Origin: Verrucomicrobiales bacterium
GTDB lineage: Bacteria; Verrucomicrobiota; Verrucomicrobiia; Limisphaerales; SXQI01
DNA length: 24,299 nt
Reading direction: 5' to 3'
NCBI GenBank assembly: GCA_005793025.1
Contig: SXQI01000297.1
Location: forward strand, 1-24,299
In this document: piece after piece, positions 8,109 through 15,129 of the stretch
How positions within the stretch are numbered: the stretch's first letter is position 1
Layout of the letters: every line of letters begins with the position of its first letter
Position numbers and translations under genes: made by a program
The notes under the pieces: model-generated
Told to the model about the DNA's origin: nothing
What the model saw: only the letters and a program-made list of their open reading frames with translations
Databases searched by the model: none

Positions 8109-9638
8109 CTACCCAGCGTTGATCAGCTTTCGGTGGCCGTCAAACACCCCTCTCAAACTACCTGACATGCCATCCTGTAGCTCTTGGAGTTGTTGGTAGA
8201 CCCCAGCGTTTTTAGGGTTGGGAGTCGCGGTTTCCGTTGTTTTCACTTTGACGAATGCATCAGTGATTTCATGGATACCCACCGACTCTCCCTGCTTGAG
8301 TCGCCAGTTCCAGATCGCTTGCAACGCTGCTCCATATGCTGCGCCCTCCGATACTTTGAGTGTGACGACTTCGACTTGGAAAATATCCGCCATGATTTGC
8401 CGCCAGAGCTTCGACTGAGCACCGCCTCCAGTGGCGCGGATCTGCGTGGCGTTCACCCCCAGCGTGGCAAGTCGGCGCAATCCATAATTCATCCCCAACG
8501 TCACGCCCTCCATCGCTGCTCTTGCAAAATGGGAGGCGGTGAACGTTTTTGGTGTCACCCCTAAAAAGACCCCCGTCCCATTCGCCACGTTGGGGGTGCG
8601 CTCCCCTTCTAGGTAAGGCAGCAACACCAACCCATCGGAACCTGCAGGAGCCTTAGCTGCCATCTTCTCGAAGGCGGTATGGTCCACGCCGGTATTTCGG
8701 CGAATCATCTCCGTCGCCACCGTTACGTTCATCGTGCACAACAAGGGAAGCCACTGATTCGTGGAATCACAAAACGCCGCGATCTCACCTTGGGGGTCCA
8801 CCACGGGTTTTGCTGCACATGCGTAAATCGTGCCGCTGGTTCCAAAACTCGCCGTCACCACTCCGGGCCGAGTGTTGCCTGTTCCGATTGCACCCATCAT
8901 ATTATCCCCACCACCAGCACTCACCAAGGTATCCGGTAGCAAACCCAACACCTTCGCAGTGGTTGCCTGAAGACTTCCTGCAGGTTGATCGCTGGAAATA
9001 AGTCTCGGCAACCGTTCGGCTAGATTCGGATCAATCGCTTTCAGAACAGCCTCCGACCAACGACGCTTTCGGACGTCAAGCATCGCCGTCCCGCTCGCAT
9101 CGCCATATTCCATACATTTCTGCCCAGTCAGCCAGAAATTGAGATAATCATGCGGCAACAACACACTCGCCAAGCGTTTAAAATTCTCGGGCTCATGGTT
9201 CTTTAACCACAAGATTTTGGATGCCGTGAATCCCGGCAACACCGCGTTGCCCAGTGCCCGGATCGTCGCCTTCAATCCACCTAACTTCGCCGTTATCTCA
9301 TCGCATTCGGCTGCGGTCGAAGTATCGCACCAGAGCTTCGCGGGTCGTATCACAGCCCCTGATTCATCCAGTGGCACAAACCCGTGTTGTTGACCGCTAA
9401 TGCCAATCCCACGAACCTCCTCAGGACGGGCGTTCGCCTTTTTCAAGCCCTGCCGAATTGCCTTCGATGCGGCATCACGCCACGTGTGCGGATGTTGCTC
9501 CTTGGCTCCGGGCGGCAATCCCTCGATCAACCCATACCCCTGCGCCGCTTCGGCTAATACTCGACCTGTCTTGCCATCAACAACCAACACCTTGGTCGAT
9601 TGAGTCCCGCTATCCACACCGATAAAAAGTGCTCGCAT
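8109..9638 (-). CDS. xylB: Xylulokinase (FGGY carbohydrate kinase)
   Basis: Phosphorylates D-xylulose to xylulose 5-phosphate, feeding the pentose phosphate pathway, in the cytoplasm. The FGGY fold is clear: N-terminal IGVDSGTQSTK phosphate-binding loop, GISGQQHG, LPHDYLNFWLTG, AGGGDNMMGAIG with the catalytic aspartate, ASFGTSGTIY, and a late ATP-site ATGGGAQSKLW. From 9638 the protein has 509 residues and begins MRALFIGVDSG, the family-typical N-terminus. However, the frame stays open upstream to an ATG at 9845 that has AGGA six bases before it, which would add 69 residues; the 9638 start has no Shine-Dalgarno and a hairpin two bases upstream. I favour 9638 on family length and on the operator-like dyad in the leader, but the start is unsettled. 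No xylose isomerase gene is nearby. Confidence 0.92.
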   Translation of the reverse strand: MRALFIGVDSGTQSTKVLVVDGKTGRVLAEAAQGYGLIEGLPPGAKEQHPHTWRDAASKAIRQGLKKANARPEEVRGIGISGQQHGFVPLDESGAVIRPAKLWCDTSTAAECDEITAKLGGLKATIRALGNAVLPGFTASKILWLKNHEPENFKRLASVLLPHDYLNFWLTGQKCMEYGDASGTAMLDVRKRRWSEAVLKAIDPNLAERLPRLISSDQPAGSLQATTAKVLGLLPDTLVSAGGGDNMMGAIGTGNTRPGVVTASFGTSGTIYACAAKPVVDPQGEIAAFCDSTNQWLPLLCTMNVTVATEMIRRNTGVDHTAFEKMAAKAPAGSDGLVLLPYLEGERTPNVANGTGVFLGVTPKTFTASHFARAAMEGVTLGMNYGLRRLATLGVNATQIRATGGGAQSKLWRQIMADIFQVEVVTLKVSEGAAYGAALQAIWNWRLKQGESVGIHEITDAFVKVKTTETATPNPKNAGVYQQLQELQDGMSGSLRGVFDGHRKLINAG

Positions 9639-9832
9639 GAGGGGGAGAGAACCCCCTTTATCATTAAAACGCAAGCTCACGGCATCTCCAATGTGAATCC
9701 TTAATTCCCCTCGGTTGCGAATTCGTTCAATTCGTAACCCCTCCCGCTCGTAGGGGATCCGAAGCACTTTTTTCGGGGCTGTTTTTCGGGTGGGAGCTTT
9801 CTTTTCTGGAAGGGATGAGTAGGATTTGGGGG
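9639..9832. promoter_or_regulatory. Structured divergent control region between xylB and the rhodanese gene (or xylB N-terminal extension)
   Basis: This 194-base stretch separates the two divergent starts I favour. It holds a perfect hairpin AGGGGG-loop-CCCCCT (9640-9657) ending two bases before the xylB ATG, an imperfect 27-bp dyad (9713-9739), and a CCCCT/AGGGG stem (9738-9742 with 9752-9756). On the minus strand it is also open in the xylB frame. I could not place a convincing -35/-10 pair. Confidence 0.45.
9713..9739. repeat. 27-bp imperfect dyad, operator-like
   Basis: Arms GGTTGCGAATT (9713-9723) and AATTCGTAACC (9729-9739) are complementary at 10 of 11 positions across a five-base spacer CGTTC. 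The size and symmetry suit a dimeric repressor site between divergent genes. No regulator gene is in the window. Confidence 0.5.
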
Positions 9833-10210
9833 ATGGATCATTCATCTGGGTTCCTAAAGATCGTGGACGAGGCCCGACCGCGTGTGTCTGAAATCAGCCA
9901 CGAGGAGGCCAAGGCCCGTTTGGCGTCGAATCCCAAGGCTTTTTTGGTGGATGTGCGTGAAGATTCGGAATGGACGATCCAACATGCGCTGGGAGCGATG
10001 CATTTGGGAAAAGGGGTTTTAGAGCGGGATATCGAGAAGCTGATCCCGGATAAAGAGGCCGAGGTTGTAATGTATTGTGGGGGAGGATTTCGTTCGGTGC
10101 TGGCTGCCGATGTGGCCCAGAGAATGGGGTATAAAAAGGTGTCGTCGTTGGTGGGAGGTTTTAAGGCCTTGGTGCAGGCAGGTTGGGGGATGGAAGCTGG
10201 AAAACCATGA
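9833..10210 (+). CDS. Rhodanese-like sulfurtransferase domain protein
   Basis: A 125-residue cytoplasmic single-domain rhodanese. The substrate-binding region FLVDVRE (38-43) and the active-site loop YCGGGFRS with C82 are intact, so persulfide transfer is chemically possible. The last codons overlap the glcF start by ATGA (10207-10210), indicating translational coupling. The start at 9833 is chosen because AGGA (9821-9824) sits eight bases before it; an in-frame ATG at 9815 has its purine run directly against the start codon. Why a rhodanese is coupled to glycolate oxidation is not known; sulfur delivery or repair for the two iron-sulfur clusters of GlcF is only a guess. Confidence 0.88.
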   Translation: MDHSSGFLKIVDEARPRVSEISHEEAKARLASNPKAFLVDVREDSEWTIQHALGAMHLGKGVLERDIEKLIPDKEAEVVMYCGGGFRSVLAADVAQRMGYKKVSSLVGGFKALVQAGWGMEAGKP

Positions 10211-11520
10211 GTGCCGCTGTTTCACATCTTAAGGATCTGGATTACTCCGTGGTGCAGCAGTGTATGCACTGCGGGCTATGTTTGCCGACGTGCCCCACTT
10301 ACGATGCCACGAAGTTGGAGCGGAACAGCCCTCGTGGTCGGATTTCGTTGATGCGTGCGGTTGCGGACGGTCGGCTTGAGCCTACGAAGTCTTTCGCTGA
10401 TGAGATGTATTTTTGTCTAGGCTGTCTTGCTTGCATGACAGCTTGTCCGGCAGGGGTCAATTACGCTGAGCTTTTTGAACATGCGAGGGCGGAGGCGGAG
10501 CAATCAAAAGTGAACCAAGCCCCGGTGCGTTCAGTGATCCGAGGGTTCACACTCAACTGGCTTTTCATGGAACATCGGAGGTTGCAACTCTTGGGGTTGA
10601 TCCTGCGATTGTATCAGCAAAGTGGTCTGCAGACGCTAATCCGGAAGAGTGGGGTGCTGAGGCTATTGCCGGAACGATTGCGTGGGCTTGAGGCGATGAC
10701 GCCGAGCGTGCAACCCGAGTTTTCATCGGATTTGATTGCCCCCGTGACGCCCGCGCGATCGGAGCGCAAGTATCGGGTGGCTCTGCTGACGGGGTGCGCT
10801 CAGGATCTGATTTTCAGCGATGTCAACCGTGACACGGCCGAAGTTTTGGCGCGGAACGGGTGCGAGGTGATCACCCCTCCCGAGCAATCGTGTTGTGGTT
10901 CGTTGCATGCCCATAACGGCGAGTGGGAGATGGCGCAGGGTTTGGCGCGGAGAAGTATCGATCAATTTCCGCCGGAACAATTCGATGCCATCATTACGAA
11001 CGCGGCGGGGTGTGGGTCGCATCTCAAGCATTACGCGAGCCTCCTGAAAGACGATGATCGTTATCAAGCGCGTGCTGTTTTGTGGGATAAGAAGGTAAAA
11101 GATATCCACGAATGGATGGCTCATATCGGCATCACTCCTCCAGAAGCTCGCACGGTGGAACCCCAAACGGTAACCTATCATGAAGCCTGCCATTTGTGCC
11201 ACGGACAGAAGATCACCGCGCAACCTCGATCCGTGCTGAAGGCGATTCCCAATCTGAAGTTGGTGGAATTGAGTGAGAGCACTTGGTGTTGTGGCAGCGC
11301 AGGTATCTACAATATCATCCAACCCGAGATGGCAGGGGATTTGCTCGATCGAAAGCTCAACCATATCTCCAATACAAAAGCCCATGTCGTCGCCACGGGA
11401 AACCCGGGATGCTTGCTCCAGATTATGAACGGTGCCCGGCAGCGGAACATGAATCTGCGCGTGGTTCACCCCATCACGTTGCTGGCCGAAGCCTATCGAC
11501 AAAGCGACCAGAACCGTTGA
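10207..11520 (+). CDS. glcF: Glycolate oxidase iron-sulfur subunit GlcF
   Basis: A 437-residue protein with two [4Fe-4S] ferredoxin motifs, C19-x2-C22-x2-C25-x3-C29-P and C70-x2-C73-x2-C76-x3-C80-P, then two cysteine-rich CCG domains with CCG at 229-231 and 361-363. This order and length match GlcF, which passes electrons from the GlcD/GlcE flavoprotein oxidising glycolate to glyoxylate to the respiratory chain at the membrane. GlcD and GlcE are not in the window. The ATG at 10207 overlaps the rhodanese stop; an upstream in-frame TTG at 10183 is less likely. The 4-hydroxy-2-oxoglutarate/KDPG aldolase gene follows after 30 bases, consistent with glyoxylate metabolism. A lactate- or other 2-hydroxyacid-oxidising relative is possible. 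Confidence 0.9.
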   Translation: MSAAVSHLKDLDYSVVQQCMHCGLCLPTCPTYDATKLERNSPRGRISLMRAVADGRLEPTKSFADEMYFCLGCLACMTACPAGVNYAELFEHARAEAEQSKVNQAPVRSVIRGFTLNWLFMEHRRLQLLGLILRLYQQSGLQTLIRKSGVLRLLPERLRGLEAMTPSVQPEFSSDLIAPVTPARSERKYRVALLTGCAQDLIFSDVNRDTAEVLARNGCEVITPPEQSCCGSLHAHNGEWEMAQGLARRSIDQFPPEQFDAIITNAAGCGSHLKHYASLLKDDDRYQARAVLWDKKVKDIHEWMAHIGITPPEARTVEPQTVTYHEACHLCHGQKITAQPRSVLKAIPNLKLVELSESTWCCGSAGIYNIIQPEMAGDLLDRKLNHISNTKAHVVATGNPGCLLQIMNGARQRNMNLRVVHPITLLAEAYRQSDQNR

Positions 11521-11550
11521 TTTCCATTTTTAAACCATCACCAAACTCCT

Positions 11551-12192
11551 ATGCGTTCACTGATTGAAATCCACGCTTCCCTGCTTGATCCCGGTTTGAT
11601 TGCAGTGGTTCGCACCAAACGCCGGGATCAGGTAATTCCGTTGACTGAGGCGTTGCTCAGCGGAGGCATCCACGCAATCGAGATCACGATGACGACACCC
11701 GGAGCCATCGAGGCTATCCGTGAAGCCTCCCAGATTTTTGGGAACCAAGCATTGATCGGGGTGGGCACGGTTCTAGACGCTGCCACGGCAAATGCGGCAA
11801 TGGATGCAGGAGCGGAGTTTGTCGTCAGCCCCATCACCAAGGCCGAAATCGCCCAAGCTGCCCGGGCTCGACAACGTCCAGTCTTGCTCGGAGCGGTGAC
11901 GCCGACTGAGGCTCAGACGGCCTATGAGGCCGGGGCGGATTATATTAAACTTTTTCCTGCCGACGGTCTGCGACCTTCCTATATCAAAGCACTGCTGGCT
12001 CCACTGCCCCATCTCAAAATCGTTCCCACAGGCGGAGTAGATCTAGAGAATCTCCGGTCGTTTATTGATGCGGGTTGCTCGGCGGTGGGGTTGGGCTCAT
12101 CCTTGGTCAGTGCAGAAATTCTGGCTACCAACGACTGGGCCGCGCTCAAGGAACGGGCGCAAGCGATGGTGCGTGCCCGAGGTCCTCGATAA
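11551..12192 (+). CDS. eda: Bifunctional 4-hydroxy-2-oxoglutarate / KDPG aldolase
   Basis: A 213-residue class I aldolase of the KDPG/KHG family. The Schiff-base lysine K133 lies in YIKLFPA, the general-acid/base glutamate E44 in AIEITM, and the GVGTV (70-74) and PTGGV (159-163) phosphate-side loops are present. Residue numbers agree closely with E. coli Eda (E45, K133). The family cleaves 2-keto-3-deoxy-6-phosphogluconate to pyruvate and glyceraldehyde 3-phosphate, and 4-hydroxy-2-oxoglutarate to pyruvate and glyoxylate. Being just downstream of glcF, which leads to glyoxylate, the second reaction is the attractive reading here (inference). No phosphogluconate dehydratase gene is close by. 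No Shine-Dalgarno is visible. Confidence 0.9.
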   Translation: MRSLIEIHASLLDPGLIAVVRTKRRDQVIPLTEALLSGGIHAIEITMTTPGAIEAIREASQIFGNQALIGVGTVLDAATANAAMDAGAEFVVSPITKAEIAQAARARQRPVLLGAVTPTEAQTAYEAGADYIKLFPADGLRPSYIKALLAPLPHLKIVPTGGVDLENLRSFIDAGCSAVGLGSSLVSAEILATNDWAALKERAQAMVRARGPR

Positions 12193-12211
12193 TTTTCGCA
12201 TCGCAAACAAA

Positions 12212-12225
12212 ATGACCCATGTCAT
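12212..12225. repeat. Small inverted repeat before the secreted-protein gene
   Basis: ATGAC-CCAT-GTCAT is a perfect five-base-arm inverted repeat between the aldolase stop and the next start. It overlaps CATAAT (12223-12228), a possible -10. It could be a small operator or chance. Confidence 0.25.
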
Positions 12226-12252
12226 AATCAAAGCGTGTTCCACCCTCCTATT

Positions 12253-13023
12253 ATGAAATATCTATCTCTGATTCGTTGGCTGGCCTTGATGTGTGTTTGC
12301 CTAGCTGCAGCAACTAGTGTTCTCGCCCAACTCCCTACTGCCCGTGAAGTGTTGGATCGATCCATCAAAGAAATGGGCGGGAGGGAAGCGTTTCTTAAAT
12401 TAACGTCGCAGGTTGCCAAAGGTCGATTTGAGATGCCCGCGCAGGGGTTGACGGGGTCCGTCGAATTGAGTGCAGCGAAACCGTCGAAACTCTTGCTCAC
12501 GATTGAGATGGGGCCTATCGGCAAGGTGTCCAGCGGCTTCGATGGCGAATCGGCTTGGATCATCAATCCGGGGATGGGCCCGATGCTGATGGAAGGAAAG
12601 ATGCGGGATCAGATGGTGGCACAGGCCGATTTTTTTGCGGCATTGCACGAGTCTTCCCAGTTCGCCTCGATGACCACGATCGGTAAGACAAATTTTGATG
12701 GTCAGGATTGTTTGGAACTAAAGTTGGTGCGCAAGAACGGGGATGAGATCCGCGAATACTACGACGTTAAAACAGGATTGGCACGTGGGACGTTCGCCAA
12801 GGTGGAAAGCCCGTTGGGAGCCGTTTTGACGACAACATTTTTGTCGGAATACAAGAAATTTGGGGATATTCGGTTTCCGACACGGGTGTCGCAAAAAATG
12901 TCAGGTATGGAACAAGTGATGACTTTTCAGACGGTAGAATTTAATCAGGTTCCTGAGTCCAAATTCGTGTTACCGAAAGAAATCCAGACCTTGGTGGCCC
13001 AGAAGAAGGCTCTTAAAAAGTGA
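12253..13023 (+). CDS. Secreted protein resembling outer-membrane lipoprotein-sorting (LolA-like) proteins
   Basis: A 256-residue protein with a clear signal peptide (MKYLSLIRWLALMCVCLAAA followed by TSVLA-QL, cleavage near residue 25-26), so it is periplasmic. The mature part contains alternating beta-strand patterns such as AKGRFEMPAQGLTG, LLLTIEMGPIGKVSSGFDG and EYYDVKTGLARGTF, like the half-barrel lipid-binding fold of LolA/LolB-type proteins seen in verrucomicrobial and acidobacterial proteins. No catalytic motif is evident. The start at 12253 gives the standard signal peptide; a GTG at 12235 is also in frame, and neither has a Shine-Dalgarno. Its stop overlaps the ispF GTG by four bases, so the two are probably translated together. 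Assignment is by general resemblance only. Confidence 0.6.
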   Translation: MKYLSLIRWLALMCVCLAAATSVLAQLPTAREVLDRSIKEMGGREAFLKLTSQVAKGRFEMPAQGLTGSVELSAAKPSKLLLTIEMGPIGKVSSGFDGESAWIINPGMGPMLMEGKMRDQMVAQADFFAALHESSQFASMTTIGKTNFDGQDCLELKLVRKNGDEIREYYDVKTGLARGTFAKVESPLGAVLTTTFLSEYKKFGDIRFPTRVSQKMSGMEQVMTFQTVEFNQVPESKFVLPKEIQTLVAQKKALKK

Positions 13024-13532
13024 CCCCACTCCCTACACAGAATCGTGTTGGCATGGGTTATGACGTTCATCCATTGGTCAGCGGAAGACGTCTTGTGCTC
13101 GGGGGTGTGGAAATCCCTCATGATAAAGGATTGGATGGGCACTCCGATGCCGATGCGTTGTTGCACGCGATCGTGGATGCAGTGCTCGGTGCGCTCGGCG
13201 AAAGAGATATTGGAACCTTTTTTCCTAACACTGATCCCCAGTGGAAAAACGTGGCGAGCACGGTGTTCCTCAGGGAGGCAGCGCGTCAGGTCGCACGGTG
13301 CCACGGGAGGATTATTAATGTGGATGCAACTGTGATCGCTCAGGAACCCAAGATTGGACCCCACATTGGAGCCATGAAAGCACAGATCGCCGAGGCTCTC
13401 AATATCAGGACGAACCAAATCGGAATCAAAGCCACTACCAATGAGATGTTAGGTTTTGTAGGCCGGGGCGAGGGGATCGCCGCCATGGCCGTGGCAAGCA
13501 TCGAACTTCCGGAGGATCATGGCCAAAGCTGA
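13020..13532 (+). CDS. ispF: 2-C-methyl-D-erythritol 2,4-cyclodiphosphate synthase IspF
   Basis: Catalyses the cyclisation step of the non-mevalonate (MEP) isoprenoid pathway in the cytoplasm. The 170-residue protein has GMGYDVHPL with metal ligands D15 and H17, GHSDADALLHA with H49 and the DIGTFFPNTDP segment (63-73), and KATTNEMLGFVGRGEGIA near the C-terminus, all diagnostic. It begins at a GTG that overlaps the previous stop (GTGA, 13020-13023); the next in-frame ATG (GYDVH) would remove conserved residues. Its 3' end overlaps the next gene by 14 bases. IspD is not in the window. IspF supplies precursors for undecaprenyl phosphate, the carrier recycled by UppP at the window's left. Confidence 0.95.
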   Translation: MTPLPTQNRVGMGYDVHPLVSGRRLVLGGVEIPHDKGLDGHSDADALLHAIVDAVLGALGERDIGTFFPNTDPQWKNVASTVFLREAARQVARCHGRIINVDATVIAQEPKIGPHIGAMKAQIAEALNIRTNQIGIKATTNEMLGFVGRGEGIAAMAVASIELPEDHGQS

Positions 13533-13794
13533 AATTAGTTGGAAAGGTAGAACCGAGGACGGAACCAAACGGGAGGTTTACGCTCAGCATGTAGGGAACC
13601 GTTGGCTTTTCTATTGTCGTGAACAGCGGTTTGACCAATGGCAACCGCTGCGACAGCCGCCTCTGGAGGATTGGCTTGAACTATTGGACTCCGTGCGCCG
13701 ACGCATCACACGAAGGTTGCAAAAGCCGGAGGAAGAGCAGAGGTTGAAACAGTCGATTTTGGAAAGATTTCCCGGGACAGACCTAAATCCTTGA
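13519..13794 (+). CDS. Small basic conserved-looking protein of unknown function
   Basis: A 91-residue protein, rich in Arg, Lys, Glu and Gln, with no membrane segment. It opens MAKAEISWKGRTEDGTKREV, a small beta-type segment with VGNRWLFYCRE, then a long charged helix (about 50-85). It starts inside ispF (14-base overlap) with GGAGG at 13512-13516, close to the ATG, and lies in an ispF-led run, so it is likely a real gene. I do not recognise a domain. The basic helix could suit binding to nucleic acid or another protein, but that is a guess. Confidence 0.72.
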   Translation: MAKAEISWKGRTEDGTKREVYAQHVGNRWLFYCREQRFDQWQPLRQPPLEDWLELLDSVRRRITRRLQKPEEEQRLKQSILERFPGTDLNP

Positions 13795-13818
13795 ACAAAA
13801 ACGAACCGGATCATCGTC

Positions 13819-14616
13819 ATGGAAACCGCGCCACTCATCCTTGTCACCGCCAGCACCCAGCGAAGCGGAGCGGAGTTTTATGATTATTCCATCAGCCTCT
13901 CCGATCCCTACACTCAGGCCATTGTGAAGGCGGGCGGATTGCCCATCGTCCCGCCCTGCATGCCGGAACCAAGGTTGATCGCTGAGTATGTCCGGCGTTG
14001 CGATGGGGTAATGATCAGCGGCGGGGATGATATCCAGCCGGAACTTTACAATCCAAAGGTTCCCAAAAAGCTGAAGGCCACCTGTAGCGAACACGATCCG
14101 CTCCGAGATTTGTTCGAAACCCTTTTGATTCAAGAAGTATTCCATCAACGAAAGCCGCTGCTGTTGATTTGCCGAGGGATGCAGATGCTCAATATCTGTC
14201 TCGGTGGCACGTTGGTCACAGACCTGCCCTCCCAACGTGGCGGCCCGTTGAACCATGGGCGTCTGGATCTCAAAGATAAAATAGTCCACGACATCAATCT
14301 GAAAGAGGGCGCATTGTTGACGGCAGTTTTAGGTCAAAAACGTGTCGGAGTGAACAGTTCTCACCATCAGGCTGTGGATCGATTAGCGGATTGCCTCGAG
14401 ATCACCGCTACGGCGGAGGACGGCGTGGTCGAAGCGGTCGAATTCAAGAGGAGCGAACAAACCCGTCTGCCCTTCATGATCGCGGTCCAGTATCATCCAG
14501 AGCGGTTGTTGGAGACTGAACCCGTGCATTTTGAATTATTTCGTAGCTTCACAGCAGCCTCTGCATTGGATCGAGGGAGCCGAGAGAAGCTGCAACTTTC
14601 CTCAGAAACTCCCTGA
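13819..14616 (+). CDS. Gamma-glutamyl-gamma-aminobutyrate hydrolase family protein (class I glutamine amidotransferase fold)
   Basis: A 265-residue cytoplasmic hydrolase of the PuuD/peptidase C26 type. The nucleophile elbow is ICRGMQMLN with C118, and the partner dyad lies in VQYHPE (H226, E228). DGVMISGGDDIQPELY (62-77) is also typical. Relatives cut gamma-glutamyl bonds in polyamine degradation (PuuD) or act on other gamma-glutamyl amides. No other puu gene is nearby, so the substrate is open. It follows the small basic protein by 24 bases on the same strand. No strong Shine-Dalgarno is seen. The last about 20 residues (after FRSFTAAS) extend beyond the usual domain end. Confidence 0.87.
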   Translation: METAPLILVTASTQRSGAEFYDYSISLSDPYTQAIVKAGGLPIVPPCMPEPRLIAEYVRRCDGVMISGGDDIQPELYNPKVPKKLKATCSEHDPLRDLFETLLIQEVFHQRKPLLLICRGMQMLNICLGGTLVTDLPSQRGGPLNHGRLDLKDKIVHDINLKEGALLTAVLGQKRVGVNSSHHQAVDRLADCLEITATAEDGVVEAVEFKRSEQTRLPFMIAVQYHPERLLETEPVHFELFRSFTAASALDRGSREKLQLSSETP

Positions 14617-14661
14617 GTATTTCAAACGTTGTCCCTCATCTGAGAGATAAGGCATTTATTT

Positions 14662-15129
14662 ATGGAAATGATTAGTCAGGATATTTGCCCAGCTCACTGG
14701 ACCGAGCTTCACGACGAGGAGAAGTTCAAAGCAAGTCTGGAGCTTTTCGCAGAACAACAACCGTTTCTCTTCGCCTACATTCTTTCGCGTGCCACGAGTG
14801 ATCCAGAGGCTAACCGCGTTGAACGGGAGGAAGTTTTTTTTCTTGGCCTCGGCATTTATCGACGATTCCTCAAACAGGGACAACCGTTGATCGAGGTAGG
14901 GGAAGCGATGATTGAATCTCGAGAAACCGCCAACGCCTCGGTCATGCGGTCAGCCTCCGAGGCCGACATCGACAAGATCCTTAAAGGTTATGGACAAGAG
15001 TTGTTGCTCGCAGAAGTGGTTCTTTTCCTTCTCGGGACTCAAGAGATAAACGGCGAAATCAGCGGTGATGAAGATTTCCTAGCTGACTTGATTCATTGCA
15101 AGACCCTGATCGACTGCCTCGATCAATAG
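14662..15129 (+). CDS. Orphan acidic helical protein of unknown function
   Basis: A 155-residue soluble protein without signal peptide or membrane helix, rich in Glu, Leu and Ala and predicted to be mainly helical. Recognisable stretches are FAEQQPFLFAYILSRATSD, EEVFFLGLGIYRRFLKQGQ and a C-terminal LADLIHCKTLIDCLDQ. I recognise no catalytic or binding motif. AAGG at 14649-14652, nine bases before the ATG, supports translation, and the gene lies in line with the preceding hydrolase (45 bases). Its 3' end overlaps the convergent aas gene by seven bases. The function is unknown. Confidence 0.72.
   Translation: MEMISQDICPAHWTELHDEEKFKASLELFAEQQPFLFAYILSRATSDPEANRVEREEVFFLGLGIYRRFLKQGQPLIEVGEAMIESRETANASVMRSASEADIDKILKGYGQELLLAEVVLFLLGTQEINGEISGDEDFLADLIHCKTLIDCLDQ

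Noticed and set aside
10723..11502. 259-codon minus-strand open frame
   Set aside because: It is the antisense shadow of glcF, whose iron-sulfur and CCG motifs are intact on the plus strand.
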